A stretch of DNA of 64,000 nt from Pseudazoarcus pumilus (GCF_002872475.1 NZ_CP025682.1:1054001-1118000), one strand, 5' to 3'; positions 45,474-54,923 are shown, numbered from the stretch's first letter. Made by a program: numbers and translations. The notes: generated by a model not told the origin, from the letters alone.

Positions 45474-46553
45474 TCAGGCGGTCAGCTCGAGCAGCTTGGC
45501 GAAAGCCGTATCGAACTGCTCCAGGCCCTCGCGCTGCAGGGTCTCTCCGGCTTCGGTCAGATCCACCCCGAGTGCGGCGAGCGCCTCGAAATGTGCGTTT
45601 GCGGCGTCCACGTCGCGATCGATGCTGCGCTCGACGCGCCCATGGTCGCGCAGCGCAGCGAGCGTGGCGTCGGGCAGCGTGTTGACCGTCTCCGGGCCGA
45701 TCAGCGGCTCGACGTAGAGCAGGTCCTGATAGGCCGGGTTCTTGGTGCTGGTGCTGGCCCACAGCATGTATTGTGGTCGCGCCCCGGCAGCCTTGGCGTC
45801 GGCGAAGGCCGCGCCGTGAAAGCGGTCCAGGTAATGCTGGTAGGACAGCTTGGCGAGCGACACCGCCGTCATGCCGCGCAGCGCCAGGGCTGCATCGCTG
45901 CCGATGGTTTCCAGGCGCTGGTCGATGAGCGTGTCGACGCGCGACAGGAACAGACTGGCGACCGACATCACACGGCGCACGTCGCCGCCGGCGGCGATCA
46001 GCGAGCGGATGCCGCGTGCGTAGGCCGCGCCGACCGCATCGACGTGCGCTAGCGAGAACATCAGCGTGACATTGACGCTGATGCCGCGCGCCACCAGGCC
46101 CTCGATCGCGTCCAGTCCGGCGGCGGTGGCCGGCACCTTGATCAACAGGTTGGGGCGTTCGACCGCCCGCGCCAGACGCTCGCCCGCGGCGATGGTGCCG
46201 GGCGCATCGTGCGCGAGTGCCGGCGACACCTCCAGACTGACGTAGCCGGCGTTGCCCTGTGCGCCGTCCCACACCGGCAGCAGCAGGTCGCAGGCGCGCT
46301 GCACGTCGACGATCGCCAGCCGCTCATAGCGCGTCTCGGCGTCGAGCGCCTCGCGGCGCAGAGCGGTCAGGTCGTCCTCGTAATAGCGGCCGTCGGCGAT
46401 GGCCTTGTGGAAGATCGCCGGATTGGTCGTGATGCCACTGACACCATCGTCGGCGATCATGCGCGCGAGATGACCGTCGTTGAGCAGCGTGCGCGAGAGA
46501 TTGTCGAGCCAGACCTGCTGGCCCTGAGCCTTTACCTGGAGGAGCGGATTCAT
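45474..46553 (-). CDS. tal: Transaldolase
   Basis: Exchanges three-carbon units between sugar phosphates in the non-oxidative pentose phosphate pathway. The 359-aa protein matches the longer (TalB-type 2) class: G-I-T-T-N-P-A-I-F-H near the N-terminus, the catalytic Lys in L-I-K-V-P-A-T-A-A-G, and W-A-S-T-S-T-K-N-P-A-Y. The ATG at 46553 is chosen because upstream sequence in the same frame is not conserved. Confidence 0.94.
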   Translation of the reverse strand: MNPLLQVKAQGQQVWLDNLSRTLLNDGHLARMIADDGVSGITTNPAIFHKAIADGRYYEDDLTALRREALDAETRYERLAIVDVQRACDLLLPVWDGAQGNAGYVSLEVSPALAHDAPGTIAAGERLARAVERPNLLIKVPATAAGLDAIEGLVARGISVNVTLMFSLAHVDAVGAAYARGIRSLIAAGGDVRRVMSVASLFLSRVDTLIDQRLETIGSDAALALRGMTAVSLAKLSYQHYLDRFHGAAFADAKAAGARPQYMLWASTSTKNPAYQDLLYVEPLIGPETVNTLPDATLAALRDHGRVERSIDRDVDAANAHFEALAALGVDLTEAGETLQREGLEQFDTAFAKLLELTA

Positions 46554-46641
46554 GCGGCGCTTCGTCTTCGGTTGTTCGGACCGACCATTGTGCAACGAAT
46601 CGGCCGGCTTAGATAGGGCGCCTCTCGGTGCGCGGGAAACG

Positions 46642-46667
46642 AAAACGGCCCCTGTGAAAGGGGCCGT
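46642..46667 (-). terminator. Intrinsic terminator of sodB
   Basis: On the minus strand, ACGGCCCCT and AGGGGCCGT form a perfect 9-bp stem with a 5-nt loop, followed by TTTTC. It lies 20 bp after the sodB stop. Confidence 0.8.
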
Positions 46668-46687
46668 GCTCCGGTCGCCGGGAGTGA

Positions 46688-47275
46688 TCAGCTCGCGTAG
46701 TTCTGCGCGGCGAAATCCCAGTTGGCCAGATGGTTCAGGAAGGCCGCGATGAAGTCCGGGCGCTTGTTGCGGTAGTCGATGTAGTAGGCGTGCTCCCACA
46801 CGTCGATACAGAGCAGCGGCTTGTCGGCGGTGGTCAGCGGCGTGCCGGCCGGGCCCATGTTGACGATGTCGACCGAACCGTCGGCCTTCTTGACCAGCCA
46901 CGTCCAGCCCGAACCGAAGTTGCCGGCGGCCGAGGCGGCGAAGGCCTTCTTGAAGTCCTCGAAGGAGCCCCACTTGTTCTTGATCGCGTCGCCCAGGGCG
47001 CCGCTCGGCTCACCGCCGCCGTTGGGCTTCATGCAGTGCCAGAAGAAGGTGTGGTTCCAGATCTGGGCCGCGTTGTTGTAGACGCCGCCGGCCGGCGCCT
47101 TCTTGACGATGGCCTCGAGATCGAGGTTCGCGTATTCCGTGCCGTCGACCAGCTTGTTCAGGTTGGTGACGTAGGTCTGGTGGTGCTTGCCGTAGTGGAA
47201 CTCCATCGTCTCCTCGGAAATGTGGGGGGCGAGGGCGTTCTTGGCATAGGGAAGCGGCGGAAGCGTATGTTCCAT
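46688..47275 (-). CDS. sodB: Superoxide dismutase, iron type
   Basis: Converts superoxide to oxygen and hydrogen peroxide. The 195-aa protein has metal ligands H27 (E-F-H-Y-G-K-H-H), His in W-N-H-T-F-F-W (near 74), and the Asp and His in [16 protein letters not shown] and the Gln-bearing early segment favour the Fe form, though Mn or cambialistic use cannot be excluded. A good AGGAGAG site precedes the ATG. Confidence 0.95.
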   Translation of the reverse strand: MEHTLPPLPYAKNALAPHISEETMEFHYGKHHQTYVTNLNKLVDGTEYANLDLEAIVKKAPAGGVYNNAAQIWNHTFFWHCMKPNGGGEPSGALGDAIKNKWGSFEDFKKAFAASAAGNFGSGWTWLVKKADGSVDIVNMGPAGTPLTTADKPLLCIDVWEHAYYIDYRNKRPDFIAAFLNHLANWDFAAQNYAS

Positions 47276-47323
47276 GTGTTCTCTCCTGTTTCAGTTGGGG
47301 GTTCATGGCGGGAAATCCCGACC

Positions 47324-47353
47324 ATTCTAGTAGGGTTAGCGGCCCGAGGACAA
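47324..47353 (-). promoter_or_regulatory. Candidate sodB promoter
   Basis: On the minus strand TTGTCC (plus 47348-47353), an 18-bp spacer and TAGAAT (plus 47324-47329). The -35 lies inside the 3' end of xseA. A palindrome CGGGA-AA-TCCCG (47309-47320) follows the -10 near the expected start of transcription and could be an operator. Confidence 0.4.
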
Positions 47354-48709
47354 TCCCGGGCCCACTTCGGAATGGCTGGCGGTGACTTCGGCGTCCAGGC
47401 TGCCACTGCCGAGTTCGACCGCGATGGCGTCGCCCGCGACGACGGACGCCGCTTCGCGCACGATGTTCCCGTGGGCGTCGCGCACGATGGCGAAGCCGCG
47501 CGAGAGCGTGGCCTGCGGCGAGAGCGAGGTGAGGATGCCGGCGAGTGCGTCGAGTCGTTCGCGACGGCGCAGCACCACGGCCTCGCCGGCGCGCGTCAGA
47601 CGCTCGCCCAGGCCCGCGCAACGCGCGTTGCGCTCATCAAGGCGCGGGCGCGCCGTGCGCAAGCGCAGCGCCAGCGTGTCGAGGCGGCCGCGCTCGCGCT
47701 CGAGGCGGCGCGCCAGCGCGGCACTCAGGGCCGTCGCCAGTCGCGTCGTCGTCTCGCGCGAGCGTGCCAGGCGCTCACGCGGATGTACCAGCCGCAGGGC
47801 CGCGCGGTCCACGCGCTGGGCGGCGGTGCCGAGGTGTCGCAGCATCTCGGCGGGCAGCGTGCGCGCGAGTGCGTCGAGGCGTTCCGCCGCCGCGTGATAA
47901 CCGGCGCTGACCAGTTCGGCCGCGGCCGTCGGCGTGGGTGCGCGCAGGTCGGCGGCGAAGTCGGCGATGGTGACGTCGGTCTCGTGCCCGACGCCGCTGA
48001 CGACCGGCACCGCGCATGCGCGAATCGCCCGTGCCAGGGCCTCGTCGTTGAAGGCCCACAGGTCTTCCAGGCTGCCGCCGCCGCGCACTACGAGCAGGGC
48101 GTCGATGCCGTCCCGATCCGCGCGCGCCGAAGCCGTGTTCACGGCTGCGGCCAGCTGCGCGCCCGCGCCCTCGCCCTGGACCAGCGACGGGTAGAGCACG
48201 ATGCCGATGCCGGGGGCGCGCCGCGCCAACGCGGCCAGAACGTCCTGCCAGGCGGCCGCTGCGTGCGAGCTGACCACGCCGATGCGGCGTGGATAGAGTG
48301 GCAGCGCACGCCGGGTCGCGGCATCGAACAGGCCTTCGGCTTCGAGGCGCGCCTTCAGGCGCAGGAAGGCTTCGTACAGATCGCCGGCGCCCGCGGCGCG
48401 CAGACCCTCGACGGTGAGCTGGAACTCGCCGCGTGGTTCATACAGCGTGACCTGCGCGCGTGCCTCGACGCGCATTCCGTCGGCCAGCCGGAAGGGCAGG
48501 GTTTGTGCGCGGCTGCGCCACATCGCGCAGCGTACCTGCGCGCGCTCGTCCTTGAGCGTGAAGTACAGGTGGCCCGAGGCCGGGCGCGCGATGTTGGAGA
48601 CTTCGCCGGTGACGCGCAGCAGCGGGAATGCGCCTTCGAGGCATACGCGGGCGAAGCGGTTGAGTTCTCCGACGGCAAGCGGGCGGTCGGGCAGGTCGGG
48701 GCGGGGCAT
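47336..48709 (-). CDS. xseA: Exodeoxyribonuclease VII large subunit
   Basis: Catalytic and DNA-binding subunit of exonuclease VII. The 457-aa protein has an N-terminal OB-fold (V-T-G-E-V-S-N-I-A-R-P-A-S-G-H-L-Y-F-T-L-K-D), the catalytic core with R-G-G-G-S-L-E-D-L-W-A-F-N-D and G-H-E-T-D, then a coiled-coil arm and the C-terminal L-S-R-G-F-A-I-V segment. The ATG at 48709 matches the family N-terminus (L-A-V-G-E-L-N); longer in-frame sequence upstream is intergenic. The small subunit xseB is not adjacent. Confidence 0.95.
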   Translation of the reverse strand: MPRPDLPDRPLAVGELNRFARVCLEGAFPLLRVTGEVSNIARPASGHLYFTLKDERAQVRCAMWRSRAQTLPFRLADGMRVEARAQVTLYEPRGEFQLTVEGLRAAGAGDLYEAFLRLKARLEAEGLFDAATRRALPLYPRRIGVVSSHAAAAWQDVLAALARRAPGIGIVLYPSLVQGEGAGAQLAAAVNTASARADRDGIDALLVVRGGGSLEDLWAFNDEALARAIRACAVPVVSGVGHETDVTIADFAADLRAPTPTAAAELVSAGYHAAAERLDALARTLPAEMLRHLGTAAQRVDRAALRLVHPRERLARSRETTTRLATALSAALARRLERERGRLDTLALRLRTARPRLDERNARCAGLGERLTRAGEAVVLRRRERLDALAGILTSLSPQATLSRGFAIVRDAHGNIVREAASVVAGDAIAVELGSGSLDAEVTASHSEVGPGLSSGR

Positions 48710-49114
48710 GTGGGCGATTCTATCAGCGTCCCCGGCCCCGGGCCGACCGACCCGGTGCGCCGAGAAAAATTCCTTTCGGAACAATTGATTATGTATAAGT
48801 TGTTGAAATAAAAAGGAAACGGCTTGTTGCATCATCTTGTGGCGTTGCCGGCAAAGGCTTGATCGGAACGGGATTCCGGCAATCCCTCCCAAGCTCTCCA
48901 CAGGGTTGTCCACAGCTTTTGTGGATTGTGGCGTGGTTCGCCGCCGCAATCTGCGGATATCACGGATTATGTGCCCGGGGGGCTGTGCTAGTTTAGCCGG
49001 GTGTCGTATCGTGCAATCCGGCCGCCAGCCGCGCCTGCCAAGCCAGAGCGCCCGGCCGACGCGGCGGCCGGGCGTCGGTAACGCACAACAACCAAGAAGA
49101 CAGGAGAGACAACG
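48710..49114. promoter_or_regulatory. Intergenic region between xseA and the TAXI gene
   Basis: About 405 bp with no supported gene. The first part (48760-48825) is notably AT-rich. DnaA-box-like nonamers cluster next: CTCTCCACA (48894-48902), TTGTCCACA (48906-48914, one mismatch to TTATCCACA) and, reversed, TGTGGATTG (48920-48928, two mismatches). Promoters for both flanking genes should lie here, but none is clear. Confidence 0.45.
49049..49074 (+). other. Stem-loop in the TAXI gene leader
   Basis: CGCCCGGCC and GGCCGGGCG form a perfect 9-bp stem with an 8-nt loop, about 40 bp before the start codon. No T-run follows; it may stabilise the mRNA or attenuate transcription. Confidence 0.4.
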
Positions 49115-50074
49115 ATGACACTGAACCGCATTCTCAGCGCATGTGCGCTGGCGCTGCTCGCGCCGCTCGCGGCCGCCCAGCAGCAACTGTCGATTGCGAC
49201 CGGCGGCACCGGCGGGACCTACTACCCGCTCGGCGGCGGCATTGCCGAACTGATCAACAAGCACATTCCGGGTTACAAGGCGGTGGCCGAGGTCACCGGG
49301 GCATCGGTCGAGAACATGGGTCTGGTCGCGCGTCGTGACTCCGACGTGGCCTTCGCCTTGGCCGACACCGTGTATCAGGCCTATGCCGGTACGGGCCGCT
49401 TCGATGGTCGCAAACTGCCGGTGCGTGCCATCGGTTCGGTCTATCCGAACGCCGTGCAGATCGTCACGATGGCTGATTCGGGCATCAAGTCACTGCAGGA
49501 TCTCAAGGGCAAGCGGGTGTCCGTGGGCGCGCCGGGCAGTGGCACCGAGGTCAACGCCAAGGCGCTGCTCGAAGCCAACGGCATCAGCTACGACGACATG
49601 ACGACGCAGCGGCTGAACTTCAACGAGACCGCCGATGCGCTGCGTGACGGTCAGATCGATGCCGGCTTCTGGAGTGTCGGCCCGCCGACCAGTTCCATCC
49701 TCAACCTCGCCACAACGCACGAGATCGCGCTGATCTCGCTGAGCGACGAGGAAGTGGCCAATGCGCGCAAGGCCGATCCGGTGTTCGCGCCGTACACGCT
49801 GCGCGCCGGCCTGTACGACAAGGTCGACGAACCGGTCAAGACCATCGGCATCCCCAACGTGCTCGTTGTCAACGCCGAGATGTCCGACGATCTGGCCCAC
49901 GCGATCACCAAGGTCATCTTCGAGAAGACCGACGAGCTCATCGCCATCCATCCGGCGGCCAACGACACCACGGTGGAGTTCAGCCTGGGGTCCACGCCGA
50001 TTCCGCTGCACCCCGGTGCCGCGCGTTTCTACACCGAAGCCGGACATACGGTTCCGGACAACCTCAAGCCCTGA
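49115..50074 (+). CDS. TAXI-family TRAP transporter substrate-binding protein
   Basis: Periplasmic solute receptor of 319 aa. The signal peptide ends near residue 21 (P-L-A-A-A-Q). The family N-terminus L-S-I-A-T-G-G-T-G-G-T-Y-Y-P-L-G-G-G and the S-V-G-A-P-G-S-G-T-E-V-N segment are clear. TAXI proteins deliver small organic acids such as glutamate or dicarboxylates to fused TRAP permeases; the ligand here is unknown. An AGGAGAGA site precedes the ATG. The DUF1850 and permease genes follow. Confidence 0.93.
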   Translation: MTLNRILSACALALLAPLAAAQQQLSIATGGTGGTYYPLGGGIAELINKHIPGYKAVAEVTGASVENMGLVARRDSDVAFALADTVYQAYAGTGRFDGRKLPVRAIGSVYPNAVQIVTMADSGIKSLQDLKGKRVSVGAPGSGTEVNAKALLEANGISYDDMTTQRLNFNETADALRDGQIDAGFWSVGPPTSSILNLATTHEIALISLSDEEVANARKADPVFAPYTLRAGLYDKVDEPVKTIGIPNVLVVNAEMSDDLAHAITKVIFEKTDELIAIHPAANDTTVEFSLGSTPIPLHPGAARFYTEAGHTVPDNLKP

Positions 50075-50094
50075 TCGGGCGGGGGCGGTCGTTG

Positions 50095-50556
50095 ATGGCG
50101 TGGCGGCTGCCCTGCGTGCTGATCGCGCTCGCTTGCGCCTCGCCGGCCGATGCCGGTGGGGCCGCACTCGAGGTGAGGGGTGCCGACGGCACGCTCGCCG
50201 TTCATCGACCGATCGACGAGGGTGTGCGCTGGTGCCTGGTCTGGAATCACTCGGTTGCCGGCTTCGCCGTGCATGACTGCTTCGCCTGGAGCGGCGGCCA
50301 ACTGGTACTCGAACACAGCCACCAACCCGACTTCGCGGCCGGCCTGGGGCACATCCCGGGCCGCGGAGTGATGCATTCGGACGGGGCAGGCGGTTACCGC
50401 ATCGAACACATCGACCAGCCGATCGCCGGCAACGCCTTGCGTCTGCGGGTCGGATCGGCCGCGGTCGACCATCGCATCGCGATCGACGGCGAAGTGCATT
50501 CGCTGAGTCGCACACTGGCCGGACGCGCGGCGGTGATGCGCATCGTCGAACCATGA
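50095..50556 (+). CDS. DUF1850 domain protein of the TRAP unit
   Basis: Protein of 153 aa with a signal peptide (about 1-20, ending A-D-A) and a small periplasmic domain with W-x-H-S-V and D-C-F. DUF1850 genes characteristically sit between a TAXI binding protein and a fused TRAP permease, as here. No biochemical role is known; an accessory part of the transporter is likely. ATG 50095 is preferred over TTG 50092. Confidence 0.8.
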   Translation: MAWRLPCVLIALACASPADAGGAALEVRGADGTLAVHRPIDEGVRWCLVWNHSVAGFAVHDCFAWSGGQLVLEHSHQPDFAAGLGHIPGRGVMHSDGAGGYRIEHIDQPIAGNALRLRVGSAAVDHRIAIDGEVHSLSRTLAGRAAVMRIVEP

Positions 50557-50574
50557 CGGGCAAGGGGACGGGGA

Positions 50575-52581
50575 ATGAGCGAACCGCATGAGCCGGCCAA
50601 GCCCGGCTTCGGCATGGGACCGGCGCAACCGCGTACGGTGATCTGGCTGATCACGGTGATCGCGGTCGCGCTCTCGCTGTTCCAGATGTACACCGCGGGC
50701 ATCCAGTCCCTGGGCCTGTTCTACCAGCGCAGCATCCATCTGGCCGGCATCATGATGCTGGCCTTCCTGATGTTTCCGGTGTTCGGCGAGCGCGGCCGCC
50801 GCGGCGTGCTCGGCGGGGCGATCGACACCGTGTTCTTCGGCTGTGCGGTGCTCACCGGTTTCTACCTGAGCTTCTACCTCGACGACATCATCAACCGCGC
50901 GGGTTTCTGGACGCACACCGACATCGTGGTCGGCTGCATCGCCGTGGTCACCGTGCTGGAAGCCAGCCGGCGTGCGGTCGGCCTGGGCCTGACCATCATC
51001 GGCATCGTCGCCGTGCTCTACGCCTTCGCCGGTCCGCGCGGCGACCTGCCGTGGCTGGGCGAGTGGCTGCCGGGCATCCTCGCGCACCGTGGCTACAGCC
51101 TCGATCGCGTGATCGGCCAGCTCTACCTCGGGCAGGAGGGCTTGTTCGGCCTGCCGCTCGGGGTCGCGGCGACCTTCATCTTCGTCTTCGTGCTTTTCGG
51201 CGCCTTTCTCGAAGTGACCGGTGCCGGGCGCTTCTTCATCGATCTGGCCTACGCCGCCACCGGGCGCCAGCGCGGCGGTCCGGCCAAGGCGGCGGTGATC
51301 GCCTCGGCCGGCATGGGTTCGATCTCGGGCAGCGCGATCGCCAACGTCGTGACCACCGGCGCGTTCACCATCCCGCTGATGAAACGGCTCGGCTACCGGC
51401 CGGAACAGGCCGGCGGCGTCGAGGCCGCAGCCAGCACGGGCGGGCAGATCATGCCGCCGCTGATGGGGGCGGGCGCCTTCCTGATCGCCGAATACACGCG
51501 CGTGCCCTACATCGAGATCGTCAAGGTCAGCATCCTGCCGGCGATCATGTACTTCGCCACCGTCTACCTGTTCGTTCACATCATCGCGATCAAGCAGGGC
51601 ATGAAGGGCATGCCCGCATCCGAACTGCCCTCGATGCGCGAGGTGATGCGCAGCGGCTGGCATTTCCTGGTGCCGCTGGCGGTGTTGATCTGGCTGCTCG
51701 CCATGCATACATCGCCGATGCGCGTGGGCTTCTTCGCGGTGATTTCGGTGGTGGCGGTGGCGGTGGCGCGGCACCTGTTCTGGATGTTCGTGTTCGCGCC
51801 GCGTCAGGGCGAGCCGGTCACCGGCGCGGCACTGCGCGAGGCGCTGCTGCGCGGCTGGAATGGGCTCATCCACGGCCTGTCACTGGGCGCGCGCAACGCG
51901 GTGGCGGTGAGCATGGCCTGCGCGGTCGCCGGCATCATCGTCGGCGTCGTCGGCCTGACCGGGCTGGGGCTGAAGTTCTCGTCGATGATGATGGCGTTCT
52001 CCGGGGGCAACATCGTGCTCGCGCTGCTGCTGGTCATCATCGCCAGTCTGGTCCTGGGCATGGGCCTGCCGGTGACGGCGGCCTACATCGTGCTGATCGT
52101 GCTGGTCGGGCCGGCGCTCACCAGCGAATTCGGCATCCCGCTGCTGATCGCGCATCTAGTGGTGTTCTGGTACTCGCAGGATTCCAACGTTACGCCACCG
52201 GTGGCGCTGGCGGGCTTCGCCGGGGCGGCGATCGCGGGTGCGAAACCGATGGCCACCAGCATGCAGGCGTGGAAGTTCGCCAAGGGCCTGTACCTGATCC
52301 CGTGCTTCATGGTGTTCAACCCGGAGATCATCCTCGGTGGTCCGTGGGAGATCGTCGCGTGGAACGTCGTCATCGCCTTCGTCGCGCTGGCCGCGTTCGC
52401 CGCCGCGCTCGAGGGCTACCTGTTCGCGCCCATGGATGGGGTCTCGCGCGTGCTCATCGTGCCGGCCACGGTGGCGATCTTCTATCCGGACTTCACGGTC
52501 GAGGCGGCCGGTCTGGTCACGTTGATCGCGGTGCTCGGCTTCAACGCCTGGCAGGGGCGCCGGCATGCGGCGACGGCCTGA
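50575..52581 (+). CDS. Fused TRAP transporter permease (DctQM-type)
   Basis: Sodium-coupled secondary transporter of 668 aa. The small (DctQ) and large (DctM) membrane subunits are joined in one polypeptide: about four N-terminal segments (20-140), then a long DctM-like part with G-M-G-S-I-S-G-S-A-I-A-N-V-V, G-G-Q-I-M-P-P-L-M-G-A-G and G-M-G-L-P-V-T-A-A-Y. This fusion is normal for TAXI systems. It follows DUF1850 by 18 bp. Confidence 0.94.
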   Translation: MSEPHEPAKPGFGMGPAQPRTVIWLITVIAVALSLFQMYTAGIQSLGLFYQRSIHLAGIMMLAFLMFPVFGERGRRGVLGGAIDTVFFGCAVLTGFYLSFYLDDIINRAGFWTHTDIVVGCIAVVTVLEASRRAVGLGLTIIGIVAVLYAFAGPRGDLPWLGEWLPGILAHRGYSLDRVIGQLYLGQEGLFGLPLGVAATFIFVFVLFGAFLEVTGAGRFFIDLAYAATGRQRGGPAKAAVIASAGMGSISGSAIANVVTTGAFTIPLMKRLGYRPEQAGGVEAAASTGGQIMPPLMGAGAFLIAEYTRVPYIEIVKVSILPAIMYFATVYLFVHIIAIKQGMKGMPASELPSMREVMRSGWHFLVPLAVLIWLLAMHTSPMRVGFFAVISVVAVAVARHLFWMFVFAPRQGEPVTGAALREALLRGWNGLIHGLSLGARNAVAVSMACAVAGIIVGVVGLTGLGLKFSSMMMAFSGGNIVLALLLVIIASLVLGMGLPVTAAYIVLIVLVGPALTSEFGIPLLIAHLVVFWYSQDSNVTPPVALAGFAGAAIAGAKPMATSMQAWKFAKGLYLIPCFMVFNPEIILGGPWEIVAWNVVIAFVALAAFAAALEGYLFAPMDGVSRVLIVPATVAIFYPDFTVEAAGLVTLIAVLGFNAWQGRRHAATA

Positions 52582-52641
52582 CCTTGCCGATGCCGGGCGC
52601 GGGCGCTAGAGTGGCCGCTTTCGCATACGGGGAGGGCGCGC

Positions 52642-53250
52642 GTGATCGCCATCATCGAGGCTTCGGGCTGGCCCATCTGGCCGCTGCTGCTGACGTCCAT
52701 CATCGCCGTGGCGCTGATCATCGAACGTTCCATCAGCCTGCGCCGCTCGCGTGTCGTGCCCGACGGTCTGCTCGATCGGGTGCTCGATGATCTGGCGCGC
52801 AACGGCGCCAACCCCGGCATGGCCGACCGCGTTGCCGCGCATTCGCCGCTGGGGCGCGTGCTGGCGGCCGGCCTGCGCAACGTCAACGCCTCGCGCGAGG
52901 TCATGAAGGAAGCCATCGAGGAGACCGGCCGCGCCGTATCCCACGATCTCGGTCGCTACATGACGACGCTGGGCACCATCGCCGCGGTCAGCCCGCTGCT
53001 CGGCCTGTTCGGCACCATCGTCGGCATGATCGACATCTTCGCCTCGCAGGGCGCGGGCGGCGCCAACCCGCAGCAACTGTCGCGTGGCATCTCGATCGCG
53101 CTCAACACCACCGGCTTCGGCCTCATCATCGCGATTCCGGCGACCATCTTCTGGCGCCACTTCCGCGCGCTGGTCGACACCTTCGTGCTCGACATGGAGC
53201 AGCAGGCGATCCGTCTGGTCGAGGTCGTGCACGGCGAGCGGGCGCGCTGA
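52642..53250 (+). CDS. exbB: MotA/TolQ/ExbB proton channel family protein
   Basis: Inner-membrane energy-transducing subunit of 202 aa. Membrane segments lie at about 8-26, 108-130 and 153-172; the conserved T-L-G-T-I-A-A-V-S-P-L-L-G-L-F-G-T-I-V-G-M motif and a Thr-rich T-T-G-F-G-L segment are present. A GTG start lies 60 bp after the TRAP permease. It pairs with the ExbD gene. No TonB is nearby; in this lpxK-linked context the pair may serve outer-membrane or lipid traffic, but the partner is unknown. Confidence 0.88.
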   Translation: MIAIIEASGWPIWPLLLTSIIAVALIIERSISLRRSRVVPDGLLDRVLDDLARNGANPGMADRVAAHSPLGRVLAAGLRNVNASREVMKEAIEETGRAVSHDLGRYMTTLGTIAAVSPLLGLFGTIVGMIDIFASQGAGGANPQQLSRGISIALNTTGFGLIIAIPATIFWRHFRALVDTFVLDMEQQAIRLVEVVHGERAR

Positions 53251-53263
53251 GCGGGGTGCGGCG

Positions 53264-53686
53264 ATGAACTTTCAGCGCGGCGTGCAGCACGAGCAGCCGG
53301 AGGTCAGCCTGATTCCGCTGATCGACGTGGTGCTGGTGATCATCATCTTCCTGATGCTGACCACCACCTTCACCCGCATCTCCGGGCTGCAGATCAACCT
53401 TCCGACCGGTGACGGGCGCGTCGCCGAACAGGCCCCGCAGGAGATCTCGGTGGCGGTGACGGCCGCGGGCGACGTGATCGTCGACGGGCGCGCGGTCGGC
53501 GCGCGCGACATCGTCGCGATCGCGCGTGCGCTGGGCCAGGCGGTGCCGCCCGACGAGCCCGATCCCATCGTCGTGATCAGCGCCGACGCCCAGTCCAGTC
53601 ACCAGAGCGTGGTGGACGTGATGCAGGCGGCGCAGCGCGCCGGACTGGCGCGGATCACCTTCTCGGTGCAGACACCCGAGCAATGA
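53264..53686 (+). CDS. exbD: ExbD/TolR family protein
   Basis: Protein of 140 aa with one N-terminal membrane segment (about 17-37) carrying the proton-handling Asp in I-P-L-I-D-V-V-L-V-I-I-I-F-L-M, and a periplasmic TolR/ExbD domain. The ATG at 53264 begins 13 bp after exbB; the frame is open upstream within exbB but is not coding. The exbBD-lpxK order is conserved in many betaproteobacteria. Confidence 0.9.
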   Translation: MNFQRGVQHEQPEVSLIPLIDVVLVIIIFLMLTTTFTRISGLQINLPTGDGRVAEQAPQEISVAVTAAGDVIVDGRAVGARDIVAIARALGQAVPPDEPDPIVVISADAQSSHQSVVDVMQAAQRAGLARITFSVQTPEQ

Positions 53687-53735
53687 CGCGCTGCGTACCC
53701 GACGTCGCTTCGCGGACCGCGGCCGGCGAGCCGAG

Positions 53736-54746
53736 ATGAATGCCTGTCCCCCCGAGTTCTGGCGCAGACGTGGCGTGCCGGCGCTGGCCCTGCTGCCACT
53801 GGCAGGCGTTTTCGCCGCGCTCGCCGCGCTGCGCCGCACGGCCTACCGGCGCGGATGGCTCAAGTCCGAGGTTTCAGGTGTTCCGCTGATCGTGGTCGGC
53901 AACATCGCCGTCGGCGGCAGCGGCAAGACGCCGGTGGTGCAGTGGCTGGTCGATGTCCTGCGCGCCGCCGGATTCACGCCTGGCATCGTCAGTCGCGGTC
54001 ATGGCGGCAGCGAGCGCGGTCCCGCGCCGGTGCCGGCCGATGGCGGTGCGGCGCGTTTCGGCGACGAGCCGGTGCTGCTCGCGCGCGAGAGCGGTGCGCC
54101 GCTGGTGATCGGGCGTGACCGCCCCGCGGCCGTGCGCAGGCTGCTCGAAGAGAATCCGCAGTGCGATGTGGTGGTCGCCGACGACGGCCTGCAACATTAT
54201 CGGCTGTCGCGCCAGATCGAGATCGTCGTGGTCGACGAGGTCCAGCTGGGTAATCGCCTGCGCCTGCCGGCCGGGCCGTTGCGCGAGGGACTGTCGCGTC
54301 TGGCCGAGGCGGACCTTGTGCTTGCGCACGGATTCTTGTCGTCGTCGGTGCGCGGCGCCGCCGCCGAAGTGCCGATCTTCGACATGGTGCTGCAAGGCGA
54401 GGAGCTGGTATCGATGGACGGCACGCGGCGCATTGCGCTGGCGGAGTTCGCCGGCCGTCGCGTGCATGCGGTGGCCGGCATCGGCCGTCCACAGCGCTTC
54501 TTCGAGCATCTCTCGCGTGCCGGCCTCGAGGTGGTCGGGCATGCCTTTCCGGACCATCACGCCTACCGGCCCGAAGACCTGACGATGGCGCCCCGTGAGC
54601 CGAAAATCCTGACCGCCAAGGATGCGGTAAAATGCGCCGCATTCGCGCCGCCGGACACCTGGGTGTTGCCGGTGCGCGCATGCATCGACGCGGCGGCGTC
54701 GCAACTCATCGTGGAGAAGCTGACGCATGGAATCCCGCCTGCTTGA
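53736..54746 (+). CDS. lpxK: Tetraacyldisaccharide 4'-kinase
   Basis: Phosphorylates the lipid A precursor at the 4' position on the inner membrane. The 336-aa protein has an N-terminal hydrophobic segment, a P-loop V-G-G-S-G-K-T-P (about 58-66), S-R-G-H-G-G and the D-D-G-L-Q-H substrate motif. It overlaps the Trm112-like gene by 20 bp. Confidence 0.95.
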   Translation: MNACPPEFWRRRGVPALALLPLAGVFAALAALRRTAYRRGWLKSEVSGVPLIVVGNIAVGGSGKTPVVQWLVDVLRAAGFTPGIVSRGHGGSERGPAPVPADGGAARFGDEPVLLARESGAPLVIGRDRPAAVRRLLEENPQCDVVVADDGLQHYRLSRQIEIVVVDEVQLGNRLRLPAGPLREGLSRLAEADLVLAHGFLSSSVRGAAAEVPIFDMVLQGEELVSMDGTRRIALAEFAGRRVHAVAGIGRPQRFFEHLSRAGLEVVGHAFPDHHAYRPEDLTMAPREPKILTAKDAVKCAAFAPPDTWVLPVRACIDAAASQLIVEKLTHGIPPA

Positions 54747-54923
54747 AATCCTGGTCTGCCCGCTGTGCAAAGGGCCGCTGGACTATCTGCGTGACGAGCA
54801 GGAACTGGTCTGCAAGGGCGACCGCCTGGCTTTCCCGGTGCGCGACGGCATCCCCGTGATGCTCGAGGACGAGGCGCGGGTGATGAGCGCCGAGGAGGTC
54901 GAGGCGGTGCGGAAGCGTCGCGC

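Noticed and set aside
48894-48928. The DnaA-box-like cluster as the chromosomal origin.
   Set aside because: There is no dnaA, dnaN, rpmH or gyrB nearby, only three imperfect boxes; kept as a weaker regulatory finding.
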